Origin: Candidatus Tenderia electrophaga
GTDB lineage: Bacteria; Pseudomonadota; Gammaproteobacteria; Tenderiales; Tenderiaceae
Length of the DNA: 64,000 bases
Assembly (NCBI GenBank): GCA_001447805.1
Contig: CP013099.1
Location: forward strand, 1,240,001-1,304,000
Reading direction: 5' to 3'
In this document: positions 26,263 to 34,110 of the stretch, in pieces
How positions within the stretch are numbered: position 1 is the first letter of the stretch
How the letters are laid out: every line of letters starts with the position of its first letter
The notes under the pieces: generated by a model
Told to the model about the DNA's origin: nothing
What the model saw: the letters and a program-made list of their open reading frames with translations, nothing else
The model's database searches: none
Program-made: the position numbers and the translations under genes

Positions 26263-27224
26263 GGTACGGCAACGGTGCGGATCAAGGCGTCGATGAATGT
26301 GTCGCTGGTGACGCCGTCGGCCTCGGCCTCGTAACTGAGGATGATGCGATGGCGCAGCACATCGTGGGCCAGCGCCTGGATATCTTCCGGCGCCACATAG
26401 TCGCGTCCCTGCAGCCAGGCAAGGGCGCGGGCGCAGCGGTCCAGGGCGATGGTGGCGCGCGGACTGGCGCCGAATTCGATCCATTGACTCAGCTCGCTGC
26501 CGTAGCCTTCCGGTTTGCGCGTCGCCAATACCAGTTGCAGCAGGTACTCCTCCAAGGGGTCGGCCATGTGGATCTGCAGCACCTCCTGGCGCGCGCCGAA
26601 CAGGGCCTGCTGGGTGATCATGGTGGCGGGGGCGTGGTGCGCGTGTTGCGCCTCGCCGCGTACCAGGTGCAGGATGTCGCGCTCGGCGGCGGCGTCGGGA
26701 TAGTCGACGGTCACATGCAGGAGAAAGCGATCCAGCTGCGCCTCGGGCAGCGGGTAGGTCCCTTCCTGCTCGATGGGGTTTTGGGTCGCCATCACCAGGA
26801 ACAGCTCGGGGAGTTTGTGGGTCACAGCGCCGACGGTGATCTGGCGTTCGGCCATGGCCTCCAGCAGGGCGGACTGCACCTTGGCCGGGGCGCGATTGAT
26901 CTCGTCGGCCAGCACCATGTTGTGAAACAGCGGGCCGGGCTGAAATTCGAAGCGGGCCTCCTGGGGCCGGAACACCTCGGTGCCGGTGAGGTCGGCGGGC
27001 AGCAGGTCGGGGGTGAACTGGATGCGTTGGAAATCGCCCTCGATGGCCTCGCTCAGGGTCTTGATGGCGCGGGTCTTGGCCAGCCCCGGCGCGCCTTCCA
27101 CCAGCAGGTGGCCGTCGCACAGCAGGGCCACCAAGAGGCGCTCCACCAGGGCCTCTTGGCCGATGATCTGGCGGCTGATCTGTTGTTTGAGTTGTTGGAT
27201 TTCGTTTTGATACGGCATGGGCAT
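26259..27224 (-). CDS. MoxR-family AAA+ ATPase
   Basis: A 321-residue AAA+ ATPase. Walker A is seen in modified form as HLLVEGAPGLAKTRAIKTL (GxPGLAKT), Walker B as NMVLADEINRAPAKVQSALLEAM, and sensor/arginine parts as VMATQNPIEQEGTYPLPEAQLDRFLLH. The C-terminal lid carries SPRATIALDRCARALAWLQGRDYV. This is the first gene of the Bat operon, with about 260 bp of upstream sequence before the divergent glgP gene. MoxR proteins act with VWA partners in assembling or activating protein complexes, including metal insertion and envelope stress tolerance. Confidence 0.94.
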   Translation of the reverse strand: MPMPYQNEIQQLKQQISRQIIGQEALVERLLVALLCDGHLLVEGAPGLAKTRAIKTLSEAIEGDFQRIQFTPDLLPADLTGTEVFRPQEARFEFQPGPLFHNMVLADEINRAPAKVQSALLEAMAERQITVGAVTHKLPELFLVMATQNPIEQEGTYPLPEAQLDRFLLHVTVDYPDAAAERDILHLVRGEAQHAHHAPATMITQQALFGARQEVLQIHMADPLEEYLLQLVLATRKPEGYGSELSQWIEFGASPRATIALDRCARALAWLQGRDYVAPEDIQALAHDVLRHRIILSYEAEADGVTSDTFIDALIRTVAVP

Positions 27225-27483
27225 CCTTGACGTCGATTAACTGCATGAACCGGGGAATCTTAGCAAGCGTCGCGATGCGGCGAAAACACCTCATTGCAGA
27301 GTGAAGATATGACTCGACTGAAGCACGGGAGTTCATCCATAGCGGGTCCCGCTAACCGGATTAGCGTATAATTATTCAAATAACAAACAATTCATCGCTG
27401 CCGCCCCCCTGTCGAGTTGGAAACCGGGTGGCCCTGAACTTGCACGCCATATTCGTTAATCGAACAACAACAGAGTCTTTATC

Positions 27484-29979
27484 ATGATCTTCGAACGCCT
27501 AAAAAACAGCGACCCCCTGCCGGAGTTGACCGAGGTCGCCGAGCTGGGAATGAGCACCGAGGACCTGGCGGAGGATTTTCGCCGCCATTTCAGCACCACT
27601 TTGGGGCGCGACCGTTTTTGCCGCTCTACCCATTATCCTTACACCGCCCTGGCGCTGGTGCTGCGCGACCGCTTGATGGAGCGCTGGAAGAACACCCGCT
27701 ACGCCTACCAGGAGACCGATACCCGCCGGGTGCATTACCTGTCGCTGGAATTCCTGATGGGGCGCGCCCTGGGCAATGCCATGCTCAACCTCGGTGTCAC
27801 CGATGAGGCCTCGGCGGCACTGGAGCGTTACGGTATCGAGCTGGAGGAAATCGCCGAGGCGGAGCACGACGCCGGGTTGGGCAACGGCGGTTTGGGACGT
27901 CTGGCGGCCTGTTTTCTCGACAGCTGCGCCACCCTGCAACTGCCGGTGATCGGCTACGGCATTCGTTACGAGTACGGCATGTTCCGTCAGGAGATCCTCA
28001 ACGGTTATCAGGCCGAGGAGCCGGACCACTGGCTGCGCAATGGCAATCCCTGGGAGCTGGAGCGACCCGAGTTCACCCAGCGGGTGCACTTCGGCGGCCG
28101 CACGGAATCCTATCGTGACGCTCACGGCATCAACCGCATGCGTTGGGTCGATACCCAGGATGTGCTGGCCGTACCCTATGATGTGCCGGTGCCCGGCTAT
28201 CGCAACGGTACGGTCAACACCCTGCGGCTGTGGAGCGCGGCGGCCACCGACGAGTTCAGCCTCGACGAGTTTAACGCCGGCGACTATACCGGTTCGGTGG
28301 CGAGTAAGAACGACGCCGAGCAAATCACCATGGTGCTGTATCCCAACGACGCCAGCGAGAGCGGTAAGGAGCTGCGCCTGAAACAACAGTATTTTCTCGC
28401 CTCCGCCAGTTTGCGCGACACCTTTCGTCGTTGGATTCGCGACCACGGCGCCGAATTCGAGCAGTTCGCCGAGAAGAATTGCTTTCAGCTCAACGATACC
28501 CATCCCACCATCGCCATCGCCGAACTGATGCGCCAGTTGATGGACAATCACTGCCTGGCCTGGGAAGAGGCCTGGCGCATTACCAGCAGCACCATGGCCT
28601 ATACCAACCACACCCTGCTGCCCGAGGCATTGGAAAAATGGCCGGTGCGCGTGTTTCAACAATTGTTGCCGCGCCACTTGGAGATCATTTACGAAATCAA
28701 CGCGCGCTTTCTCGGCCAAGTGGCGCGGCGTTGGCCCGGCGATACGCAGCGCCTGACGCGCATGTCCATTATCGAAGAGGGCGACGATCCCCAAGTGCGC
28801 ATGGCCTATCTGGCCATTGTCGGCAGTTATTCCGTCAACGGTGTGGCGGCGCTGCATTCCCAGTTGTTGCAGGAAGGCCTGTTCCATGACTTCTACGAAT
28901 TCTGGCCGGACAAATTCAACAACAAGACCAACGGCGTCACCCAGCGCCGTTGGCTGGCCTGGTGTAATCCGGACCAGAGCCAATTAATCAGCGATACTAT
29001 CGGCGATGAATGGGTTACACGGCTGGAACACCTGGAGAAACTCAAACCCTATGCCGAAGATGCCGCCTTCCGCAAACAATGGCGCGAGGTAAAACAGGCT
29101 AATAAGCAGCGCCTGGCGGATCTGGTGAAAAAGGATTGCGGCGTGGATTTCAGCACCGATGCCATGTTCGATGTGCAGGTCAAGCGCATGCACGAATACA
29201 AACGCCAGTTATTGAATGTGCTGCATGTAATCCATCTCTACGACCGCATCAAGCGCGGCGATACCGATAACTGGACGCCGCGCTGCGTGCTCATCGGCGG
29301 CAAGGCCGCCCCCGGTTATGCCATGGCCAAACGCATCATTAAGCTGGTCAATAATGTCGCCTTTATGATCAACAATGACCCGACGGTGGGGGACCTGCTC
29401 AAGCTGGTGTTTTTGCCCAACTACCGGGTCACGGCCATGGAGATCATCGCCCCGGGCACCGACCTGTCGGAGCAGATTTCCACGGCCGGTAAAGAGGCCT
29501 CGGGCACCGGTAATATGAAATTCATGATGAACGGCGCCATCACCATCGGCACCCTGGACGGGGCCAATATCGAGATTCGCGAAGAGGTGGGTGACGATCA
29601 CTTCTTCCTCTTCGGTATGAGCGCGCAGGAGGTGGTCGAGACGCGTGGCTATTACGATCCCGGCGCCATCATCCGCGACGACGCGGACCTGCTGCGGGTG
29701 ATGAAATTACTGGAATGCGGCCACTTCAATCAGTTCGAGCCGGGTCTGTTCGATGACATCATCCAGTCCATTCGTAATCCGCTTGATCCCTGGCTGGTGG
29801 CGGCCGACTTCCGCAGTTTCGTCGATACTCAGCGGCGCGTTGCCGAGGCCTATCGGGATGAGGAGCGTTGGACGCGTATGAGCATTCTTAATGCCGCCAG
29901 CAGCGGCAAATTCTCCACCGACCGCACCATGCGCGAATACAACGAGGGGATTTGGAAGTTGGCGTCGGTGTCGCCGTGA
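27484..29979 (+). CDS. glgP: Glycogen/starch/maltodextrin phosphorylase
   Basis: An 831-residue family 35 phosphorylase that releases glucose 1-phosphate from alpha-1,4-glucans. The pyridoxal phosphate region EASGTGNMKFMMNGAITIGTLDGANIEI is intact, with VQVKRMHEYKRQLLN and QLNDTHPTIAIAELMR also typical. Slightly longer than E. coli GlgP (815). A TATAAT hexamer lies at 27367-27372. No other glg gene is in the window; the gene is monocistronic and ends at the palindromic element that separates it from the asparagine synthetase gene. Confidence 0.96.
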   Translation: MIFERLKNSDPLPELTEVAELGMSTEDLAEDFRRHFSTTLGRDRFCRSTHYPYTALALVLRDRLMERWKNTRYAYQETDTRRVHYLSLEFLMGRALGNAMLNLGVTDEASAALERYGIELEEIAEAEHDAGLGNGGLGRLAACFLDSCATLQLPVIGYGIRYEYGMFRQEILNGYQAEEPDHWLRNGNPWELERPEFTQRVHFGGRTESYRDAHGINRMRWVDTQDVLAVPYDVPVPGYRNGTVNTLRLWSAAATDEFSLDEFNAGDYTGSVASKNDAEQITMVLYPNDASESGKELRLKQQYFLASASLRDTFRRWIRDHGAEFEQFAEKNCFQLNDTHPTIAIAELMRQLMDNHCLAWEEAWRITSSTMAYTNHTLLPEALEKWPVRVFQQLLPRHLEIIYEINARFLGQVARRWPGDTQRLTRMSIIEEGDDPQVRMAYLAIVGSYSVNGVAALHSQLLQEGLFHDFYEFWPDKFNNKTNGVTQRRWLAWCNPDQSQLISDTIGDEWVTRLEHLEKLKPYAEDAAFRKQWREVKQANKQRLADLVKKDCGVDFSTDAMFDVQVKRMHEYKRQLLNVLHVIHLYDRIKRGDTDNWTPRCVLIGGKAAPGYAMAKRIIKLVNNVAFMINNDPTVGDLLKLVFLPNYRVTAMEIIAPGTDLSEQISTAGKEASGTGNMKFMMNGAITIGTLDGANIEIREEVGDDHFFLFGMSAQEVVETRGYYDPGAIIRDDADLLRVMKLLECGHFNQFEPGLFDDIIQSIRNPLDPWLVAADFRSFVDTQRRVAEAYRDEERWTRMSILNAASSGKFSTDRTMREYNEGIWKLASVSP

Positions 29980-29989
29980 TTGATTATTG

Positions 29990-30149
29990 AGTCCGTAAAT
30001 GAACGCAAATTAAGGCTCCCCTCTTCAATTAAAGAGGGGCTGGGGGAGATTTAAAGCTAAGCGTTTCAAATCTTTAAATCCCCCTCAGTCCCCCTTTAAG
30101 AAAGGGGGAGGCTGGGACGTGTATTTAATGTGTGTTCATTGGCCGGACT
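29990..30149. repeat. Palindromic intergenic element between convergent glgP and asn genes
   Basis: About 160 bp form one large imperfect palindrome. The outer ends are AGTCCG (29990-29995) and CGGACT (30144-30149), followed inward by related ATGAAC/GTTCAT segments. The inner arms each contain a small hairpin: CTCCCCTC...GAGGGGCTGGGGGAG on the left and CTCCCCCTTT...-type repeats on the right (seen reversed as CCCCCTTTAAGAAAGGGGG). It could act as a two-way transcription terminator for the convergent genes and also looks like a dispersed MITE-type repeat. No second copy is present in the window. Confidence 0.65.
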
Positions 30150-30157
30150 GATATCGA

Positions 30158-32170
30158 TCAGGCCGCCCAGCCCAGTTCCTCGGCACGCGTACGCGCCATC
30201 TCGGGTACGTCGGTGGCGACGAAGTGGCTGTGCAACACCTGGATGCCGATCATATGATTGATGACGGCGTCGAGTTGGATCTTGGTGGAGGCGCTGGTGT
30301 CTTGCGCTTCGTGCAGATCAAACACCGCTTTCACGCCGTCCTTGTCCAACACGCCGGCGGCGTCGATGGCCTGGTCCGACAGATATTCATCGGCCAGTGC
30401 CTTCATCGCGTCCCATTTTTTGGGATCGGTGTGGGCCGGCGGCGCCATAAAGGCGAATTTTTCACGCTCATACAAGGTTTTGGGCAGGATGCCCTTCATC
30501 GCCTCACGCAGCACGTATTTCTCGGTGCGGCCCTTGATGCGCATGGTCGGCGGCAGCTTGGTGGCCGCTTCAGCCAGGTGGTGATCGAGGAAGGGCGGGC
30601 GTGCCTCCATGGAGTTGGCCATGTCGACGCGGTCGCCGCCCCAGGTGAGGATCTGGCCTTCGAGCATGGTCTTGATCCAGACGTACTGGGCCTTGTCCAG
30701 CGGGTGGCGATCCTTGAGCATGTCGCCGTCCAGGGCCTCGGCGATGGCCTTGCCCGGCTGGTAGCCTTCGGTTTGCTTGCGCAATTCGGGGTGCAGCAGG
30801 CCGGGCACGTGCTCGGCCGCGGCCAGCCACGGCTGCAGGCAGCTGGGCGTGAAGCCGACCAACGCATCCAGGGCCGGATCATGAAGTTCGTTTTCCGCCA
30901 GCATAGCACCCTGGAACAGCTTGTTGCTCTCATCCAGCAGTGCCTGCCACTCCTTGCGCTCCTCCGGCGGCAGGGTGTCCAGGCCGTGCAGGAACATGTC
31001 GCGGCGGAAGGCGGGATAGCCGGCGAACAATTCGTCCGAGCCCTCACCGGTCACCACCACCTTGTAGCCCGCCTGGTTGACGTGGCGACTCATCAACAAC
31101 TTGGCCACGCCCAGGGTGTTGTAGATGGTGCGTTCGGTGTGCCACAGGGTCTCGACGAAGTTGTCGTAGAGGTGGTCGGCCTTGAGGCGCATGATGTCCT
31201 GATCGGCGCCCACCGATTCGGCCATCTCGGTGGCGATGACGCTTTCGTCGTAGTCGGCGTCGTCGAAGCCGATGGTAAAGGCCTTCACCGGTGACTGCTG
31301 ACTGGCGGCGGCCAGGCCCAGGGTGGCGCAGGAGTCGATGCCGCCGGAGAGGTAGCAGGCCACCGGCACGTCGGCCTCCAGGCGCAATTGCACCGCCTCG
31401 AGCAGCTTTTCGCGAATGGCCTCGATATAGAATTCCTCCGGCTGCGACTCGTCGCGCTCGCCCATGAGCGGGAAGTCCATGTCCCAATAGCGCTCATCCT
31501 TGATCTCGAACTTGCCGTTGTTGCGCTCGATGATCACCACGTGACCGGGCTTGACCTGATGCACGCCTTCGAAGGCGGTAGTGCCGGGCACGATGGTTTG
31601 CATCAACTGGTGATAGACGCCTTGGGCACTGAACTGGCGCGGCACCTCGGGATGGGCGAATAACACCTTCAGTTCCGAGCCAAACACCAGCGTCCCATTG
31701 TGCTCGGTCCAGTAGAGCGGCTTGACGCCGAAGCGGTCGCGCACCAGCATCAGGCGGTCGTGTTCGCGGTCATAGAGGGCGAAGGCGTATTCGCCGCGGC
31801 AGGTCTTGAGCATTTCCTCGAGGCCGAAGCGCTCGTAGAGGTGCAGGACCAGCTCCGAGTCGCTCTTGGTTTTGAAGCGCGCGCCGCGCGAGGTGAGATC
31901 GGCACGGATGCGTTTGTAATCGTAGAGTTCGCCGTTCTGGGTCAGCATCAGATTGCCGTCGTTGGAGAAGAACGGCTGGCGGCCGCGGTCCTCGTTCAGG
32001 TCGATGATGGAGAGCCGGGCGTGGCTGAAACCGATGCCGCGGTCGTTCATGGTCTTGTAGCCGAAGCCGTCCGGTCCGCGATGGTGTTGGATGGCGGCCA
32101 TGTTGACCAGGGTCTGTGGGTCTACCGGCCGGGCCGGGTCTGCATGTAGGTAGCCTGCAATTCCGCACAT
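30158..32170 (-). CDS. asnB: Glutamine-hydrolysing asparagine synthetase-like amidotransferase
   Basis: A 670-residue enzyme with an N-terminal class II glutamine amidotransferase domain (Met1 followed by the nucleophile Cys2 in MCGIAGYLH; HHRGPDGFG; NGELYDYKRIR) and a C-terminal synthetase domain with the ATP-binding SGGIDSCATLGLA, TGEGSDELFAGYPAFR and WGGDRVDMANSMEARPPFLDHHL. The true start is the ATG at 32170 because Cys2 must follow it. Longer than E. coli AsnB (554) and closer in size to Bacillus AsnB/AsnO. Last gene of a four-gene operon with carbamoyl-chemistry enzymes, so aspartate may not be the real acceptor; related enzymes amidate other acids. Confidence 0.9.
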   Translation of the reverse strand: MCGIAGYLHADPARPVDPQTLVNMAAIQHHRGPDGFGYKTMNDRGIGFSHARLSIIDLNEDRGRQPFFSNDGNLMLTQNGELYDYKRIRADLTSRGARFKTKSDSELVLHLYERFGLEEMLKTCRGEYAFALYDREHDRLMLVRDRFGVKPLYWTEHNGTLVFGSELKVLFAHPEVPRQFSAQGVYHQLMQTIVPGTTAFEGVHQVKPGHVVIIERNNGKFEIKDERYWDMDFPLMGERDESQPEEFYIEAIREKLLEAVQLRLEADVPVACYLSGGIDSCATLGLAAASQQSPVKAFTIGFDDADYDESVIATEMAESVGADQDIMRLKADHLYDNFVETLWHTERTIYNTLGVAKLLMSRHVNQAGYKVVVTGEGSDELFAGYPAFRRDMFLHGLDTLPPEERKEWQALLDESNKLFQGAMLAENELHDPALDALVGFTPSCLQPWLAAAEHVPGLLHPELRKQTEGYQPGKAIAEALDGDMLKDRHPLDKAQYVWIKTMLEGQILTWGGDRVDMANSMEARPPFLDHHLAEAATKLPPTMRIKGRTEKYVLREAMKGILPKTLYEREKFAFMAPPAHTDPKKWDAMKALADEYLSDQAIDAAGVLDKDGVKAVFDLHEAQDTSASTKIQLDAVINHMIGIQVLHSHFVATDVPEMARTRAEELGWAA

Positions 32171-32204
32171 AATATTGTAGTTCCTCTGGAGTCTTGGTGA
32201 TTGA

Positions 32205-33287
32205 TTAAGATAATAGTTCGTCGGGTGTGTCGATGACATGCTGGACGCGCTGCACCACGCTGGTGAGCAGGGCCATGCGGATGTAAACGGCGCCGCGGGC
32301 CTGGGCGAAGTACCAGTTGTGCTCGGTGTTGTCCAGGTCGGTCGACAGCTCCTTGCCGCGCGCCAGCGGGTGCATGATGATGGAGCCGGGCTTGAGCGGT
32401 GACTTGGCGTTGAGCTTCAGGTCTTCACCCATTCGTTCGAAAGTATCGCCCACCCAGGCAATGGAGTTGATGTAGACCACGTCCAGCTGCGGCAGTTCTT
32501 TGTTCAGGGATTGGCTGACACGGATGTTGAGTCCCTCTTGCTGCAGTTCTTCCAATTGCCCTTGATCGTACGGATGGTCATCCTCGCAGATCACCACCAC
32601 CTCTTCGAAGGCGTGGGCATAGAGCGACAGCATGATCAATAGGGAGCGCACCGTGCGCATCTTGTTGGGCACGCCGATGATGCCGATGCGCGCCTTGTCG
32701 CCGTCGGCCACGTGCTCGGCCAGCAATTGAGGGCGCCATTTGAAGATGGCGAACATGTCGGTCAGCGCCTGGGTGGGGTGCTCATCGACGCCGTTACCGG
32801 CATTGATGATGGGGATGCGCAGTCCGTCCAACATCTCATAGACGGCGTCTTCGTTGCGGTCGCGCAGCACCACCACATCACCGTAGTGATTGAACATCTC
32901 GGCCACGTCGCCGAGCGATTCACCCTTGGCGATGCCGGTGGTGGCGGGGTCCGTGATGCTCATTACGTCGCCGCCGAGGCGATGCCAGGCGCTTTCGAAG
33001 GATAGCCGCGTGCGCGTGCTGGGTTCGTAAAAGGCATTGATCAGGATCTTGCCCTTCAGCGGTGGGAACAGGTTGGGCGAGGTCTCGTATAGGGCCGCCA
33101 GGCGACACACCTGGGCGATCCTGTCACGCGTGAATTGGCGCGCCGAGACGATGGGCATGCCGGCCAGGTCGACCAGGTATCGCGGATCTTCCTCCACCTG
33201 ATCGAGCAGGCGCTGCGGCCGCTCGATGCCGTCGCGCCATTTGGCGGGGATGACCGGGTTCCTGAGTAGGGGGTGAAGCGGTTTCAC
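32205..33287 (-). CDS. Aspartate/ornithine-type carbamoyltransferase, probably not a standard ATCase
   Basis: A 360-residue transcarbamylase. The carbamoyl-phosphate site is intact: PSTRTRLSFESA, the swinging-loop lysine in AKGESLGD, and HPTQALTDMF. A homologue of E. coli ATCase Arg167 is present (NKMRTVRSL). But the aspartate-binding loop, which in E. coli reads TRVQKER and supplies Arg229 and Gln231, is here YINSIAWVGDTFERMGED. The later HPLARGKELSTDLDNTEHNWYFAQA matches the ATCase HPLPR region. An N-terminal extension of about 45 residues is also unusual. Annotation tools would call this pyrB, but the acceptor may be another amine. Third gene of the operon; 35 bp before asnB. Confidence 0.82.
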   Translation of the reverse strand: MKPLHPLLRNPVIPAKWRDGIERPQRLLDQVEEDPRYLVDLAGMPIVSARQFTRDRIAQVCRLAALYETSPNLFPPLKGKILINAFYEPSTRTRLSFESAWHRLGGDVMSITDPATTGIAKGESLGDVAEMFNHYGDVVVLRDRNEDAVYEMLDGLRIPIINAGNGVDEHPTQALTDMFAIFKWRPQLLAEHVADGDKARIGIIGVPNKMRTVRSLLIMLSLYAHAFEEVVVICEDDHPYDQGQLEELQQEGLNIRVSQSLNKELPQLDVVYINSIAWVGDTFERMGEDLKLNAKSPLKPGSIIMHPLARGKELSTDLDNTEHNWYFAQARGAVYIRMALLTSVVQRVQHVIDTPDELLS

Positions 33288-33378
33288 CAGACGTCTCCTT
33301 TTGTTCCAGCAATGAATCTACAGGTGAGTGATGACAACGCCGTCGGGCGTGTCGTCGTCAGTAATTCGCGAGTCTTGC

Positions 33379-34110
33379 TCATTGGCTTCTGGCCTTTACA
33401 TCCGCCAGTTCCGCCAGCGCCTCTTGCGTGGAAATGACGCGGGCATAGCGGTCCTTCATAGTGGTGATGGTGGCCTGTTGCAGCTCGGGTGTCACGGTTG
33501 CGCAACCGTCTTCTATCAGTGTCACATAAAAGCCCAAATCGCAGGCGTCGCGGATGGCGGTGGAGACACATTCGTTGCTATACACACCGACCATGTACAG
33601 GCCGGTGATCTCCATATTGCGCAGGATGTACTCCACATTGGTGGCATTGAATACGCCGCTGGCAGTCTTGTTGATAATGATCTCGTCGCCCTGGGGCGCC
33701 ACTTGGGGCAGGAATTCGGCCTCTTTCGAGCCGGGCGGCGCGTGCAGGTTGAGGCGCTTATGGCCGGGGCCGCGGTCGCGACCGTCCTGGGTCAATGACT
33801 GGATGCGGGTGTGAATCACCTCCAGTCCTTTGCGCCTGAAGCCGTCCTGCAGTTTGCGTACGTTGGGTAATACGGTCTCTTCCAGCCGATTGAAATAATA
33901 TTCCTGCGCCTCTACCGGCACCCCCGATTTCTGCACGTCGGCGAACACGCCGTAACCGGGTGCGGCGTCGAGGAATTGCAGGTCGATGGTGAGCAGGGCG
34001 GTGTGGTATTGCTCCAGCGACTTGTGTACCGCCGGGGCGTCGGTGATCGATTCGCGATAGGTCTCGCGTAAGGGGTCGACATTGACATATTCTTCGTACT
34101 TTATCGTCAT
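33379..34110 (-). CDS. Isochorismatase-family amidohydrolase
   Basis: A 243-residue cysteine hydrolase. The catalytic set of the family can be read as Asp in ALLTIDLQFLD, Lys in IIINKTASGVFNAT and Cys in VGVYSNECVSTAIRDACDLGF. Members include ureidoacrylate amidohydrolase (RutB), N-carbamoylsarcosine amidase, biuret hydrolase and nicotinamidase. The neighbours, a carbamoylase and a transcarbamylase, favour a ureido or N-carbamoyl substrate. The N-terminal ~35 residues precede the domain. Start overlaps the carbamoylase stop by 4 bases; 91 bp separate it from the transcarbamylase gene. Confidence 0.85.
   Translation of the reverse strand: MTIKYEEYVNVDPLRETYRESITDAPAVHKSLEQYHTALLTIDLQFLDAAPGYGVFADVQKSGVPVEAQEYYFNRLEETVLPNVRKLQDGFRRKGLEVIHTRIQSLTQDGRDRGPGHKRLNLHAPPGSKEAEFLPQVAPQGDEIIINKTASGVFNATNVEYILRNMEITGLYMVGVYSNECVSTAIRDACDLGFYVTLIEDGCATVTPELQQATITTMKDRYARVISTQEALAELADVKARSQ

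Noticed and set aside
26157-27230. A 357-codon plus-strand open frame opposite the MoxR gene
   Set aside because: It is exactly antisense to a gene with clear AAA+ motifs, and its translation is glycine/glutamine-rich without any domain; GC-rich codon use creates such antisense frames.
26263-27336. The DUF58 frame continuing upstream to 27336 as a much longer protein
   Set aside because: The added part overlaps MoxR in another frame and translates to low-complexity Arg/Pro/Gly; the ATG overlapping the MoxR stop is the normal start.
30224-31294. A 356-codon plus-strand open frame opposite the asparagine synthetase gene
   Set aside because: Antisense to a gene with intact catalytic motifs; no domain or plausible ribosome site.
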